Assembly (NCBI GenBank): GCA_947372225.1
Contig: CANBSV010000023.1
Span: 1-30,704, forward strand
Direction of reading: 5' to 3'
DNA: 30,704 nucleotides
From: Burkholderiales bacterium
GTDB taxonomy: Bacteria; Pseudomonadota; Gammaproteobacteria; Burkholderiales; Burkholderiaceae_C
The notes beneath the pieces are model-generated. The model did not search any database and had not been told where the DNA came from. It saw only the letters and a list, made by a program, of their open reading frames with translations. A program made the translations under genes and the position numbers. The number at the start of each line of letters is the position of its first letter. Positions within the stretch are counted from its first letter, which is position 1. Shown one piece after another: positions 1-8,059 of this stretch.

Positions 1-860
1 GCGAGCTGATTGGCCTGGCGGGCCGAATCGGCCGACTGCTTGACGGTGCCGGTGAGCTGCTCCATCGACGAGGCGGTTTGCTGCAGGTTCGAGGCGGTTT
101 GCTCGGTGCGGCTGCTCAGGTCCTGATTGCCCACGGCAATCTCGGCGCTCGCAGTGCTGATCGATTCGACCGAGTTCTGGACTTCGCCCATGGCATGGTT
201 CAAGCGATCGATGGCGGTTTGCAGCGCGACGGCGGCCGGCGACACCACCCGCAGATCGCTCATGTCCAGGCAGATGCGGCCCTCGGCGTCGAGGCGCTCG
301 ACCATCTGGCTGAGCTCCAGGCCCTGGCGTGCATCGCGGCGCATGGTCAACGAGATCCAGGTTTCGAAGCCGGCTTGCACCACCACGTAGCCGGCGTGGA
401 AAGCGACGGTCGCGAAGTTGGCTTCGGGCGTGCAGAACACGGGAAAGCCTGCCGCCTGCAGGCGGTCGAACAGCACGTGGTGCACGGCGATCACGCCGGC
501 GCCCATGAGGATCGGACGCCAGTCCCTGTAGAGCAGCAGCAGCGCCAGCGACACGAACACGCCGAAGTGCAGTTCGGTGATGCCACGGCCGAGTTGCAAC
601 TGCAGCGCCACGGTCACCATCAGGCATGACGACAGCACCAGGCTCGACAGGAGGCTGCCGCTGCTGACGGCGTACGCGCCCAACGACACCAGTGCGATCG
701 CGGCCACGGCGCCCAGCGCCAGCGGCATGCCGCCGTACTGGCTGGCGATCAACAGCGAGAAGGTGCAGCCCAGAGCGATGGCCGCCAGGATCAGCTTGTC
801 AGCCGTGCGCCCGATCGCCCGGGGGTCGGCGCCGTTGGAGGTGGCGGGAATCGAAATCAT
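1..860 (-). CDS. Methyl-accepting chemotaxis protein, N-terminal part (runs off the left edge)
   Basis: I translated this minus-strand frame by hand. It starts at ATG 858-860, with AGGAG nine bases upstream, and stays open to base 1, giving 286 residues without the C-terminal signalling tip. Residues 22-172 hold about six hydrophobic segments joined by very short loops, so the sensor is an integral-membrane module and not the usual periplasmic four-helix domain. A conserved-looking stretch, LHFGVFVSLALLLLYRDWRP at 97-116, is followed by an HHVLFDRLQAAGF segment. From about 215 the chain becomes amphipathic, and residues 246-271 (NQDLSSRTEQTASNLQQ and on) match the first methylation helix of chemoreceptors. 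No clear HAMP domain is visible. The gene follows cheA by 77 bp and is probably co-transcribed with it. The membrane module resembles one found in betaproteobacterial receptors; its ligand is unknown. Confidence 0.88.
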   Translation of the reverse strand, partial: MISIPATSNGADPRAIGRTADKLILAAIALGCTFSLLIASQYGGMPLALGAVAAIALVSLGAYAVSSGSLLSSLVLSSCLMVTVALQLQLGRGITELHFGVFVSLALLLLYRDWRPILMGAGVIAVHHVLFDRLQAAGFPVFCTPEANFATVAFHAGYVVVQAGFETWISLTMRRDARQGLELSQMVERLDAEGRICLDMSDLRVVSPAAVALQTAIDRLNHAMGEVQNSVESISTASAEIAVGNQDLSSRTEQTASNLQQTASSMEQLTGTVKQSADSARQANQL

Positions 861-937
861 CGTGGTCCGCTCCTGAAGATGTGGCTGGGGTCGATTGACT
901 GGCAGCGGGGTCGGGCTGGGGCGCAGTGGTGCACGCC

Positions 938-3058
938 TCAATGCCTGGAGCGGCGGACCATGCTGCCCACGTCGAGGATGAGCGCCACGCGGCCGTCGCC
1001 CATGATGGTGGCGCCCGAGACGTCGTCGACCTTGCGGTAGTTGGCCTCGAGGTTCTTCACCACCACTTGTTGCTGACCGAGCAGTTCGTCGACCATCAAG
1101 GCCACCCGACCGCCGTCAGCTTCGACGACGACCATGATGGCCGGACCCTTGTCGACCTCGAAGCGCGGCACGTTGAAGATCTGCTCGAGATCCATCACCG
1201 GCATGTAGTCGCCGCGCACTTCCACCACGCGGCCGCTGCCGCCGATGGTCTTGATGGTGTGCTGCGAGACCTGGAACGACTCGACGACGGACGACAGCGG
1301 CAGGATGTAGACCTCGTCGCCGATGCCCACGCTCATGCCGTCCATGATGGCCAGCGTCAGCGGCAGTCGCACCGACACGCGCATGCCATAGCCCTCGGCC
1401 GATTCGATCTCGACCGTGCCGCCCACGGCGGTGATGTTCTTCTTGACCACGTCCATGCCCACGCCGCGGCCTGACACGTCGGTGACCACGTCGGCGGTCG
1501 AAAACCCGGGCTCGAAGATCAGGCCCCAGACCTCGGAGTCGGTCAGGGAGTCCGGCGCATCGATGCCGCGCTGGCGTGCCTTGTTGAGCAGCTTCTGGCG
1601 CGACAGCCCGCGGCCGTCGTCGCGCACTTCGATCACGATCGATCCGCCCTGATGCGATGCCGACAGCGTGATGGTGCCCTGCTCGGATTTGCCGTTGGCC
1701 AGGCGCTCGGCCGGCAACTCGATGCCGTGGTCGCAGCTGTTGCGAACCAGGTGGGTGAGCGGATCGGTGATTTTTTCGACCAGGCCCTTGTCGAGTTCGG
1801 TGGCTTCACCCTGCGTCACGAATTCGACCTTCTTGCCCAGCTTGGTGGCCAGGTCGCGCAGCATGCGCGGGAAGCGGCTGAACACGGTCGACATCGGAAT
1901 CATCCGGATCGACATGACCGATTCCTGGAGGTCGCGTGTGTTGCGATCCAGGTTGGCCAGACCGGCCGCGAGCTGCTGGTACAGCCCGGTGTCGATCTGC
2001 TTGCTGTTTTGCGCCAGCATGGCTTGCGTGATGACGAGTTCGCCCACCAGGTTGATCAACTGGTCGACCTTCTCGACGGACACGCGCAGCGTGGAGGCTT
2101 CAAGGGCGGCCGACGCGGCCTTTTCGGGTTTGGCCGCTGCGGCACGTGGCGCCGCCGCCGGGGCACCCGACTGGGCGGGAGCCGCGCCGGTCGCTGTCGC
2201 GTCGCTGCCTGCGGATTTGGAGCCCGGCAGTCCGGGGGCATCCTCAAAGAAGCCGAAGCCCGGATCAGGCGGGTTCTCCACGGGAGGTGCCCCCGCAGCG
2301 CCTGCATGGAAGCCATAACCCGACGTCAGCGGCAGCAGCGAAATGGATTCACGCGATACGTGGAAAGTGAACAGATCCAGCAGGTCGCTGTCGCTGCTGG
2401 TGGTGACGACCTTGAAGCGCCGAATGCCGTCGCTGGCCTGACCACCATCGAGCGGCTCGATGGTTCCGAGATCGGGGATTTCCTTGAACAGCTCGACCAG
2501 GTTGTCGGCGTCGGCCGGGTTCGTCAAAGGGCCGATGCGCAACTCGAGACCGCGCGCGGTCCGATCGGTCGCGACGGGTTCGGGCTCTTTGGGAGCCACG
2601 ACAACCGGGGCCGCGACCGCCTTGGCGGCAGGTGGTGCCACCTCACCGGCGCCCATGGCGCGGATCGCCGCCAGCAGCTCGGTGGTGTCCACTGGGTCGC
2701 CACCGGCACCTTGGTGACGCGCGAGCTGCGAGCGCAGCGCATCGCCGGCTTGCAGCAACACATCGACCATGGGCGCCGTGGGGGTGAGTTCGTGACGGCG
2801 CAGCCGGTCGAGGAGCGTTTCCATCTGGTGCGTCAACTCGGCGACATCGGCAAAGCCGAAGGTGGCTGCACCGCCCTTGACCGAGTGCGCGCAACGGAAG
2901 ATCGAGTTCAGTTCTTCGTCGTCTGCCGCCTCGATGTCGATGGCCAGCAGTTGCTGCTCCATGCGCTCGAGGTTCTCGCCGGCTTCTTCAAAGAACACCT
3001 GATAGAACTGACTCAGGTCGATGCCTGCGCCGCCTTGGTCTGTATTCATGTCGCTCAT
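938..3058 (-). CDS. cheA: Chemotaxis histidine kinase CheA
   Basis: A 706-residue CheA, the kinase that autophosphorylates in receptor arrays and passes phosphate to CheY. The P1 Hpt domain (1-105) carries the phospho-accepting His58 in AHSVKGG. Residues 168-245 form an alpha/beta region where P2 is expected. An Ala/Pro-rich linker covers about 250-320. The P3 dimerisation helix starts near 323 (TLRVSVEKVDQLINLVGEL). The P4 ATPase domain has its N box at 436-445 (HLVRNSCDHGIE), G1 DDGRGL at 480-485 and G2 GRGVGMD at 530-536. The C-terminal 140 residues are the CheW-like P5. I chose ATG 3056-3058 because AAGGAG lies eight bases upstream; a longer frame reaching 3136 overlaps the receiver gene and adds unrelated residues. 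No cheW, cheR or cheB is in the window, so these must lie further left or elsewhere. Confidence 0.97.
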   Translation of the reverse strand: MSDMNTDQGGAGIDLSQFYQVFFEEAGENLERMEQQLLAIDIEAADDEELNSIFRCAHSVKGGAATFGFADVAELTHQMETLLDRLRRHELTPTAPMVDVLLQAGDALRSQLARHQGAGGDPVDTTELLAAIRAMGAGEVAPPAAKAVAAPVVVAPKEPEPVATDRTARGLELRIGPLTNPADADNLVELFKEIPDLGTIEPLDGGQASDGIRRFKVVTTSSDSDLLDLFTFHVSRESISLLPLTSGYGFHAGAAGAPPVENPPDPGFGFFEDAPGLPGSKSAGSDATATGAAPAQSGAPAAAPRAAAAKPEKAASAALEASTLRVSVEKVDQLINLVGELVITQAMLAQNSKQIDTGLYQQLAAGLANLDRNTRDLQESVMSIRMIPMSTVFSRFPRMLRDLATKLGKKVEFVTQGEATELDKGLVEKITDPLTHLVRNSCDHGIELPAERLANGKSEQGTITLSASHQGGSIVIEVRDDGRGLSRQKLLNKARQRGIDAPDSLTDSEVWGLIFEPGFSTADVVTDVSGRGVGMDVVKKNITAVGGTVEIESAEGYGMRVSVRLPLTLAIMDGMSVGIGDEVYILPLSSVVESFQVSQHTIKTIGGSGRVVEVRGDYMPVMDLEQIFNVPRFEVDKGPAIMVVVEADGGRVALMVDELLGQQQVVVKNLEANYRKVDDVSGATIMGDGRVALILDVGSMVRRSRH

Positions 3059-3107
3059 CGCACTGGCTCCTTGTCGACTGCTTGTGTCTTTTGATGACGG
3101 TGTGCGC

Positions 3108-3470
3108 TCAGCGGAACACCTTCTTGAGGACCTCAAGCAGCTTGGCCGGATCGAATGGCTTGACCAGCCAGCCCGTCGCCCCTGCGCTTCGGCCGGCCTG
3201 CTTCATCTGGTCGCTGGATTCGGTGGTCAGGATCAGGATGGGCGTGGACTTGAACTTGGGGTTGTTGCGCAGGTTGCGCGTCAGGTTGATGCCGTCCATG
3301 CGGGGCATGTTCTGGTCGGTGAGCACCAGGTCGAAGTCACGGCTGTTCGCCTTTTCGAGCGCATCCTGGCCGTCCACGGCCTCGACCACCTGGTAGCCGG
3401 CGCTCTTGAGGGTGAATGAGACCATCTGGCGCATCGAGGCCGAGTCGTCCACGGTAAGGATGGATTGCAT
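3108..3470 (-). CDS. CheY-like single-domain response regulator upstream of cheA
   Basis: A 120-residue stand-alone receiver. The acidic pocket is Asp8/Asp9, the phosphorylation site is Asp52 in LVLTDQNMPRMDG, the switch threonine lies in LTTESS at 81-86, and the conserved lysine is Lys104 in KPFDP. The start at 3468-3470 has GGAGA five bases upstream. The gene sits just ahead of cheA and after the CheZ-like gene, and all three read in one direction, so it is a likely direct target of CheA. A second CheY, much closer to the E. coli protein, is paired with cheZ at 6639-7040. This copy could be a motor-binding CheY, a phosphate sink or an array component; the sequence alone does not decide. Confidence 0.93.
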   Translation of the reverse strand: MQSILTVDDSASMRQMVSFTLKSAGYQVVEAVDGQDALEKANSRDFDLVLTDQNMPRMDGINLTRNLRNNPKFKSTPILILTTESSDQMKQAGRSAGATGWLVKPFDPAKLLEVLKKVFR

Positions 3471-3507
3471 GTCTGTCTCCGGGTGTAGGGGGTTGAGCGT
3501 GAGCAGG

Positions 3508-3972
3508 TCAGAAGAGCTCGATCGAGCCGGCATCCATTTCGGATTGCGTGACCGGGTTGGGGCGCAAAGGGGCGGCTTCGATCACGCACGAGCCGTCTTC
3601 GTCGTCCTCGCCGAAGGCATCCTGTGCCAGCGTGTCGGCACAGCGGCGCAGCCGGCTGTTGGTGTGCGCAATCAGTTGCGAGGCCATGTCCTGGAACTGC
3701 AGCGCGATGACGGCTTCGCCAAGCTGCTGAATCAGGCCGTTGTAGGCCTCTGAGGCGTGTGGGTTGTCAGCCTTGGCCTGGAACTCGTCCATCAACGCAG
3801 CGATGCGATCGTTGGCATTGCAAAAGCGCGCCATCAGCGTGCCGCAGGCGTCTTCGAGCAAAGTGCTCAGGCGATCGAGGTCGTTGCTGGCCGTCATCAG
3901 GTGGTCCTGCAACTCGGCAGACACCAGCAGGGGCCTGGATGCCAAGCCGATCTCTTGTGTAGCGTAGTCCAT
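3508..3972 (-). CDS. Small CheZ-like helical protein, putative receiver phosphatase
   Basis: A 154-residue, predicted all-helical protein, first gene of the che block. The stretch VIALQFQDMASQLIAHTNSR (88-107) contains Asp95-x-x-x-Gln99, with the same spacing and setting (FQD...Q) as the catalytic Asp/Gln of CheZ (FQDLTGQ in E. coli). The C-terminus is an acidic linker (GEDDEDGS, 121-128) and a short tail ending in MDAGSIELF, reminiscent of the flexible linker and C-terminal CheY-binding helix of CheZ. It is shorter than true CheZ (about 215 residues), which is present separately at 5972-6625. The start at 3970-3972 has GGAGA nine bases upstream; a longer frame to 4107 has no support. The role as a phosphatase for the neighbouring receiver is inferred from motif and position. 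It could instead be a non-catalytic array protein. Confidence 0.8.
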   Translation of the reverse strand: MDYATQEIGLASRPLLVSAELQDHLMTASNDLDRLSTLLEDACGTLMARFCNANDRIAALMDEFQAKADNPHASEAYNGLIQQLGEAVIALQFQDMASQLIAHTNSRLRRCADTLAQDAFGEDDEDGSCVIEAAPLRPNPVTQSEMDAGSIELF

Positions 3973-4157
3973 CAAAGATGTTCTCCGTGAGTAGCGTTTG
4001 GGAGTCGTGCGCAGCCGCCGATTGCTTCGCGAATGGGCCACACCAGGCTCCAAAAAGCCTGAATAACGTATCCATTTTCGGCAGCCGGTGCGCGGACCTA
4101 AGGGCAATCACACGGGCAAACCACGGCCAGTTCTGCTGCCGGCGGCATACTCGAGCG

Positions 4158-5303
4158 ATGTCGACCCAAGCCGCCGATCACCGCCTGCGACTGCTGCACC
4201 TGGAAGACTCCGAACTCGACCACGAGCTCACGCTGGCTCATTTGCAGCGCGGCGGTCTGGACGTGACGGCCCGCCGGGTCGACAACGAAGCCGACTTTCT
4301 CGTCGCGCTGGATGAGCCCTGGGACGTGATCGTGTCCGACTACAACCTGCCTGGGTTTTCGGGTCTGGTGGCGCTCGATTTGCTGATGGCTCGCGGCAAC
4401 GACACGCCGTTCATCCTCGTGTCCGGGGAGATCGGCGAAGACACCGCAGTCGAGGCCATGCGCAACGGTGCCAGCGATTACCTGCTCAAGAACAACCTGG
4501 CTCGGCTGGTGCCCGCGCTGCTGCACGCGGTCGAGGCCAGTGAATCGCGTCGGGCGCGCATGCGTGCCGATCGGCAATTGGGCGAGTCGCAGCAGCGGTT
4601 GCATGAACTCGCGCAGCACCTGCAAACCAGCATCGAGAGGGAGCGCGCGGCCATCGCGCGCGAGATCCACGATGACGTGGGGGGCTCGCTCACCGCCTTG
4701 AAGTTCGACCTGGCTTGGATCGCCAGGCACTCCGATTCGAAGGAGGTGAGCGAGCGCGTTCAAGGTGCGCTCGAGACCGTGACGGCCGCCATCGAATCGA
4801 GCCAGCGCATCATGCTCAATCTGCGCCCTGCCATCCTTGAGCAGGGCCTGCTGGCCGCGCTGCAGTGGATGGCCGCTCAATTCGAGCGGCGCACCGGCAT
4901 CGTGTGTCTGTTCCGCGCACCCGCCCAGGCTGTGCCCTTGGCGCCAGGCGTGCCGCTGGTGGCCTACCGTGCCGCCCAGGAGGCGCTGACCAACGTGAGC
5001 AAGCACGCTCAGGCGACTCAGGTATCAATAGATCTGTCCATGGCTGGAGGCGTGTTGTCCCTCGAGATCAGTGACAACGGCCGCGGGCTCAGCCCTGAAG
5101 ACCTGGCCAAGGCCAGGTCGTTCGGCATACGCGGTCTGCATGAGCGCGCGCGCACCGTGGGTGGCTGGGTCGATCTGAGCAGCGGTGCGACCGGCACGAC
5201 GATGATCTTGTCGGTGCCGCTGGATCGCAGCGGTGGCGCCGTTGATGCGGCCGGTGAACAATCTGCCGGTTCCCGGGAACAGGACGAGTGGGGAAATTCG
5301 TGA
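4158..5303 (+). CDS. Hybrid histidine kinase: N-terminal receiver, HisKA_3, HATPase
   Basis: A 381-residue soluble sensor kinase without membrane segments. Residues 10-125 form a receiver domain with acidic residues Glu16/Asp17 and the phospho-acceptor Asp61 (VIVSDYNLPG). A coiled-coil-like linker leads to a HisKA_3 dimerisation region with the phosphorylated His171 in AIAREIHDDVGGSLTALKFDL, typical of NarX/DegS-class kinases. The C-terminal ATPase has the N box EALTNVSKHA and the G1 box ISDNGRGL. The start ATG 4158-4160 places the receiver at the N-terminus; longer frames add unrelated residues. It overlaps the downstream response regulator and surely pairs with it. With a receiver as input, the kinase may itself be switched by phosphorylation from another system, possibly CheA; that link is inference. 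Confidence 0.92.
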   Translation: MSTQAADHRLRLLHLEDSELDHELTLAHLQRGGLDVTARRVDNEADFLVALDEPWDVIVSDYNLPGFSGLVALDLLMARGNDTPFILVSGEIGEDTAVEAMRNGASDYLLKNNLARLVPALLHAVEASESRRARMRADRQLGESQQRLHELAQHLQTSIERERAAIAREIHDDVGGSLTALKFDLAWIARHSDSKEVSERVQGALETVTAAIESSQRIMLNLRPAILEQGLLAALQWMAAQFERRTGIVCLFRAPAQAVPLAPGVPLVAYRAAQEALTNVSKHAQATQVSIDLSMAGGVLSLEISDNGRGLSPEDLAKARSFGIRGLHERARTVGGWVDLSSGATGTTMILSVPLDRSGGAVDAAGEQSAGSREQDEWGNS

Positions 5304-5944
5304 TCAAAGTCATCTTGTGCGACGACCATGCGTTGATCCGGCGCGGCATCCGCGACACCTTGTCCGATGCCGCCGATATCCAGGTCATTGGCGAGGCGGG
5401 CGACTACGGCGAGCTGCGCAGCCTGATGCGCCATGCCGATTGCGACGTGCTGGTGCTCGACATCAACCTGCCCGGGCGCAGCGGCCTGGATGTGCTGCAT
5501 GCCTTGAAAGAGGAGGGCAGCACACTGCGCGTGCTGGTGGTGTCGATGTATCCGGAAGACCAGTACGCCATCCGCGCTTTGCGCGCCGGCGCCTTTGGCT
5601 ATGTGAACAAGGGCGGTGACCCGGCACTCATCGTGGCCGCCGTGCGCACGGTGGCGCAAGGGCGCAAGTACGTCACACCGGAAATCGCGCAGATGCTGGT
5701 CGAAAGCCTCACCACCCCGAGCAGCGAGATGGCGCACCAGAAGTTGTCCGATCGCGAACTGCAAACGCTGGTGATGATCGCCTCGGGCAAGCGCCTGTCG
5801 GACATCGCCGACGAGTTGATGCTCAGTCCCAAGACGGTGAGCGTCTACCGCGCCCGTGTGCTCGAAAAGCTGGCGCTTTCCAACAACTCCGAGATGACGG
5901 TGTACGCCATCCGAAACGGGCTGGTGGGCGGCGAGGCAGGCTGA
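5300..5944 (+). CDS. NarL/FixJ-family response regulator
   Basis: A 214-residue DNA-binding response regulator. The receiver (1-120) has Asp8/Asp9 and the phospho-acceptor Asp54 in LVLDINLPGRSGLDVL. The C-terminal LuxR-type helix-turn-helix (about 145-208) reads LSDRELQTLVMIASGKRLSDIADELMLSPKTVSVYRARVLEKL. I place the start at GTG 5300-5302, which overlaps the kinase stop codon and has GGGGA five bases upstream; a GTG at 5288 in the same frame has its purine-rich sequence too close. The coupling points to one two-component system. The target genes are unknown. The location between two chemotaxis/motility blocks suggests a motility or surface-related regulon, but nothing in the sequence proves it. 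Confidence 0.93.
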   Translation: MIKVILCDDHALIRRGIRDTLSDAADIQVIGEAGDYGELRSLMRHADCDVLVLDINLPGRSGLDVLHALKEEGSTLRVLVVSMYPEDQYAIRALRAGAFGYVNKGGDPALIVAAVRTVAQGRKYVTPEIAQMLVESLTTPSSEMAHQKLSDRELQTLVMIASGKRLSDIADELMLSPKTVSVYRARVLEKLALSNNSEMTVYAIRNGLVGGEAG

Positions 5945-5972
5945 GGCAATACGCGCCTCAAGCCCGCGGCTT
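5942..5972. terminator. Possible hairpins between convergent response regulator and cheZ
   Basis: The short gap between the two converging genes contains TGAGGC (5942-5947) paired with GCCTCA (5955-5960), and AAGCC (5960-5964) paired with GGCTT (5968-5972). The first arm covers the response regulator's stop codon. No T tract follows on either strand, so intrinsic termination is uncertain. Confidence 0.25.
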
Positions 5973-6625
5973 CAGAAGCCCAGGCTGGCGAGCAGGTCGT
6001 CGACCTCGCCCTGGTTGGCCACCACGTCGGTGCGGCCTTCCGGGTTGATGACCGGACCCTGAAGATGCTGCTCGAGCTTTTGCACCTGTTCCACGGGTGC
6101 GGCCTGCACCAGCAGGCGAACCAGGTTGTCTTCGAGTTCGCTGGCCAGCGCCACCACGCGGGCGACCACCTGGCCGGTCAGGTCATGGAAGTCCTGCGCC
6201 ATCATGATGTCGGTCAGGTGGCTGTCGATGCTCGCCGTGGCGGCCTCGACGTCGCTGACGAAATTGAGCACGGCACCCGTGGCCACGGCTTTGACCGGGT
6301 CGGCGACCAAGGCTGCTCCGATGCGCCTGGTTTCAGCGGAAATCAAAGCGTGGTCGGCCTTGGCCTTGTCGACTGAGTTCAGCACTTTGTTGGCTGCAGC
6401 AGCAGTCTTCTCGGCGATGTAGTTCAGGCGGCTTCGGGCATCGGGCAGGCCTTCTGCGGCAATCGACAAACTGGGCAGAACGCCCAATTCCTTCAGGGTG
6501 TCGTGAAGCTGACGGGTGATGGCTCCGAGTTGCGCGAACACCTCGGGTGATGCGCCTGGCGCATCGCTGTCGGGTACCGCAGCGGGCGGAGCCACGCGGG
6601 CTGGGGAGATGCCGTTCATTTGCAT
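5972..6625 (-). CDS. cheZ: Protein phosphatase CheZ
   Basis: A 217-residue CheZ, which dephosphorylates CheY-P to end the tumble signal. The signature MMAQDFHDLTGQVV (141-154) contains the catalytic pair Asp148 and Gln152, matching E. coli Asp143/Gln147. The C-terminal EVDDLLASLGF is the conserved CheY-tethering helix. The N-terminus is Ala/Pro-rich. The start ATG 6623-6625 has GAAGGA nine bases upstream; an in-frame ATG two codons later is also possible. It follows cheY by 13 bp and is the last gene of the motA-motB-cheY-cheZ row, so it is co-transcribed with cheY. A second, shorter CheZ-like protein lies at 3508-3972. Confidence 0.97.
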   Translation of the reverse strand: MQMNGISPARVAPPAAVPDSDAPGASPEVFAQLGAITRQLHDTLKELGVLPSLSIAAEGLPDARSRLNYIAEKTAAAANKVLNSVDKAKADHALISAETRRIGAALVADPVKAVATGAVLNFVSDVEAATASIDSHLTDIMMAQDFHDLTGQVVARVVALASELEDNLVRLLVQAAPVEQVQKLEQHLQGPVINPEGRTDVVANQGEVDDLLASLGF

Positions 6626-6638
6626 GATCGTTGTTCCT

Positions 6639-7040
6639 TCACGCAGCGGTAGCGCCGATTTTTTGCATGATCTTCGTCACCTTTTCTTCCAAGGTGGCCT
6701 TGGTGAAGGGCTTGACGATGTAACCCGAAGCACCTTCCTGGGCAGCGCGCACGATGTCTTCCTTGCGAGCTTCTGCCGTCACCATCAACACGGGCAGGTG
6801 CTTGAGCGAGTCTTCCTTCTTGATGGCTGCCAACAGGCCGAAACCGTCCATGTTGGGCATGTTGATGTCGCTCACGACAAAGTCGAACTTGTTGTTCTTG
6901 AGCATGCTCAGCGCGATGGCGCCGTCTTCTGCCTCTTCGGCGTTGTTGTAGCCAATCTCCTTGAGCAACCCGCGCACGATGCGGCGCATCGTGGAGAAGT
7001 CATCAACGATCAGGAATTTCATGTCGGTTTGTTGGCTCAT
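6639..7040 (-). CDS. cheY: Chemotaxis response regulator CheY
   Basis: A 133-residue receiver very close to E. coli CheY: acidic pocket Asp13/Asp14, phospho-acceptor Asp58 in FVVSDINMPNMDG, switch Thr88 in VTAEARKEDIV, and Lys110 in VKPFTKATLEEKV. The terminal FTKATLEEKVTKIMQKIG resembles the FliM- and CheZ-binding face of the enteric protein, so this is the likely flagellar-switch CheY. The start at 7038-7040 has GAGGATC just upstream. It lies 41 bp after motB and immediately before cheZ. A sigma-28-like promoter at 7082-7108 could drive cheYZ independently of motAB. Confidence 0.97.
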   Translation of the reverse strand: MSQQTDMKFLIVDDFSTMRRIVRGLLKEIGYNNAEEAEDGAIALSMLKNNKFDFVVSDINMPNMDGFGLLAAIKKEDSLKHLPVLMVTAEARKEDIVRAAQEGASGYIVKPFTKATLEEKVTKIMQKIGATAA

Positions 7041-7081
7041 AGTGATCCTCGCAAATGGGGGTGCGGTGCCGCTTGCCCTGT

Positions 7082-7108
7082 CTATCGGACTGCGGTCGCT
7101 GAAGTTGA
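7082..7108 (-). promoter_or_regulatory. Putative sigma-28 (FliA) promoter for cheY-cheZ
   Basis: On the minus strand the sequence reads TCAACTTC - 11 bases - TCCGATAG, against the FliA consensus TAAAGTTT-N11-GCCGATAA. The -10 element covers 7082-7089 and the -35 element 7101-7108. It overlaps the last codons of motB and ends about 41 bp ahead of the cheY start. The spacing is exact, the -10 matches 6 of 8 and the -35 about 5 of 8. Confidence 0.5.
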
Positions 7109-8032
7109 GGTCGAATCCGCAGGGCCGGATGAATCGCTGAGCGAGGGATCTGCCCCATCGGACAGTTTTTCGAAGAAGCGATCTTCGGCTTCCCGGTTCA
7201 TGACGATGATGCTGATGCGTCGGTTGGTCGGGCTCAGAGGGTCCTGGTTTTCAAGCGGATGGCTCGATGCCAGACCCTGCACACGCAGGACGCGCGCTTC
7301 GGGCAAACCGCCTTCGAGCAATTCGCGTCTCGAGGCGTTGGCCCGGTCGGCTGACAGTTCCCAGTTGCTGTAACCGCGCTCGCCATTGCCAAAAGGTTTG
7401 GCGTCGGTGTGACCCTCGAGGGTCAATCGGTTGGGCACATCGGTCAGGACATCGCCAATGATGCGCAGCAGCTCGCGCATGTAGGGCTTGACGATCGAAC
7501 TGCCGCTGTCAAACATGGGCCGGTTGTTCTCGTCGACGATCTGAATGCGCAAACCCTCGCTGGTCATGTCCAAACGGATTTGCGAACTCATCGAGGCCAG
7601 GCGCGGATTGGACGCCAGCACGTCTTCGACGCGCTTTTTGAGCTCTTCGAGCCGGGCTCGCTCGGCGGCGCGTTGCTCGGCCTTCAGGGCCAGCAAGTTG
7701 ATGGTGCGCTTTTCAGCTTCAATGTCACCTTGCTTGACCTGGCCGTGGGTCCGGGAGAGGTCTTCGCCACCGCCCTTGATGACGTGGGACGCATCGCCCG
7801 AACCGGATCCCCCACCGAGCGCCACCTTGAGCGGCGAGCCAAAAAAATCGGCCAGACCCTTCTTGTCCCCCTCGGTGGTCGAGCCGAGCAGCCACATCAG
7901 CAGGAAGAACGCCATCATGGCGGTCACGAAGTCGGCATAAGCGATCTTCCAGGCGCCGCCATGATGACCATGGCCGCCCTTCTTGATCTTCTTGATGATG
8001 ATCGGTTGAAGCTTTTTCGAGTCGCCTGACAT
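7082..8032 (-). CDS. motB: Flagellar stator protein MotB
   Basis: A 316-residue MotB, which with MotA forms the proton-driven stator and anchors it to peptidoglycan. A basic N-terminus (KKLQPIIIKKIKKGGHGHHGG) leads to one membrane segment, AYADFVTAMMAFFLLMWLLG (31-50), with the proton-carrying Asp34 (Asp32 in E. coli). A plug/linker region follows, rich in charged residues (about 100-150). The C-terminal OmpA-like peptidoglycan-binding domain contains LTLEGHTDAKPF and NWELSADRANASRREL. A short Ser/Asp-rich tail ends the protein. It starts 27 bp after motA. The aspartate and the lack of a SypA/PomB-like pattern suggest H+ and not Na+, as usual for MotB in this lineage. Confidence 0.97.
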   Translation of the reverse strand: MSGDSKKLQPIIIKKIKKGGHGHHGGAWKIAYADFVTAMMAFFLLMWLLGSTTEGDKKGLADFFGSPLKVALGGGSGSGDASHVIKGGGEDLSRTHGQVKQGDIEAEKRTINLLALKAEQRAAERARLEELKKRVEDVLASNPRLASMSSQIRLDMTSEGLRIQIVDENNRPMFDSGSSIVKPYMRELLRIIGDVLTDVPNRLTLEGHTDAKPFGNGERGYSNWELSADRANASRRELLEGGLPEARVLRVQGLASSHPLENQDPLSPTNRRISIIVMNREAEDRFFEKLSDGADPSLSDSSGPADSTSTSATAVR

Positions 8033-8059
8033 CGTTTCAGGTCCCCGTGGTGCTGGTGA

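Noticed and set aside
1652..3094. A 480-codon plus-strand frame opposite cheA
   Set aside because: It is antisense to a CheA with every catalytic motif intact. The product is rich in Arg, Gln, His and Gly, as expected of a shadow frame at high GC.
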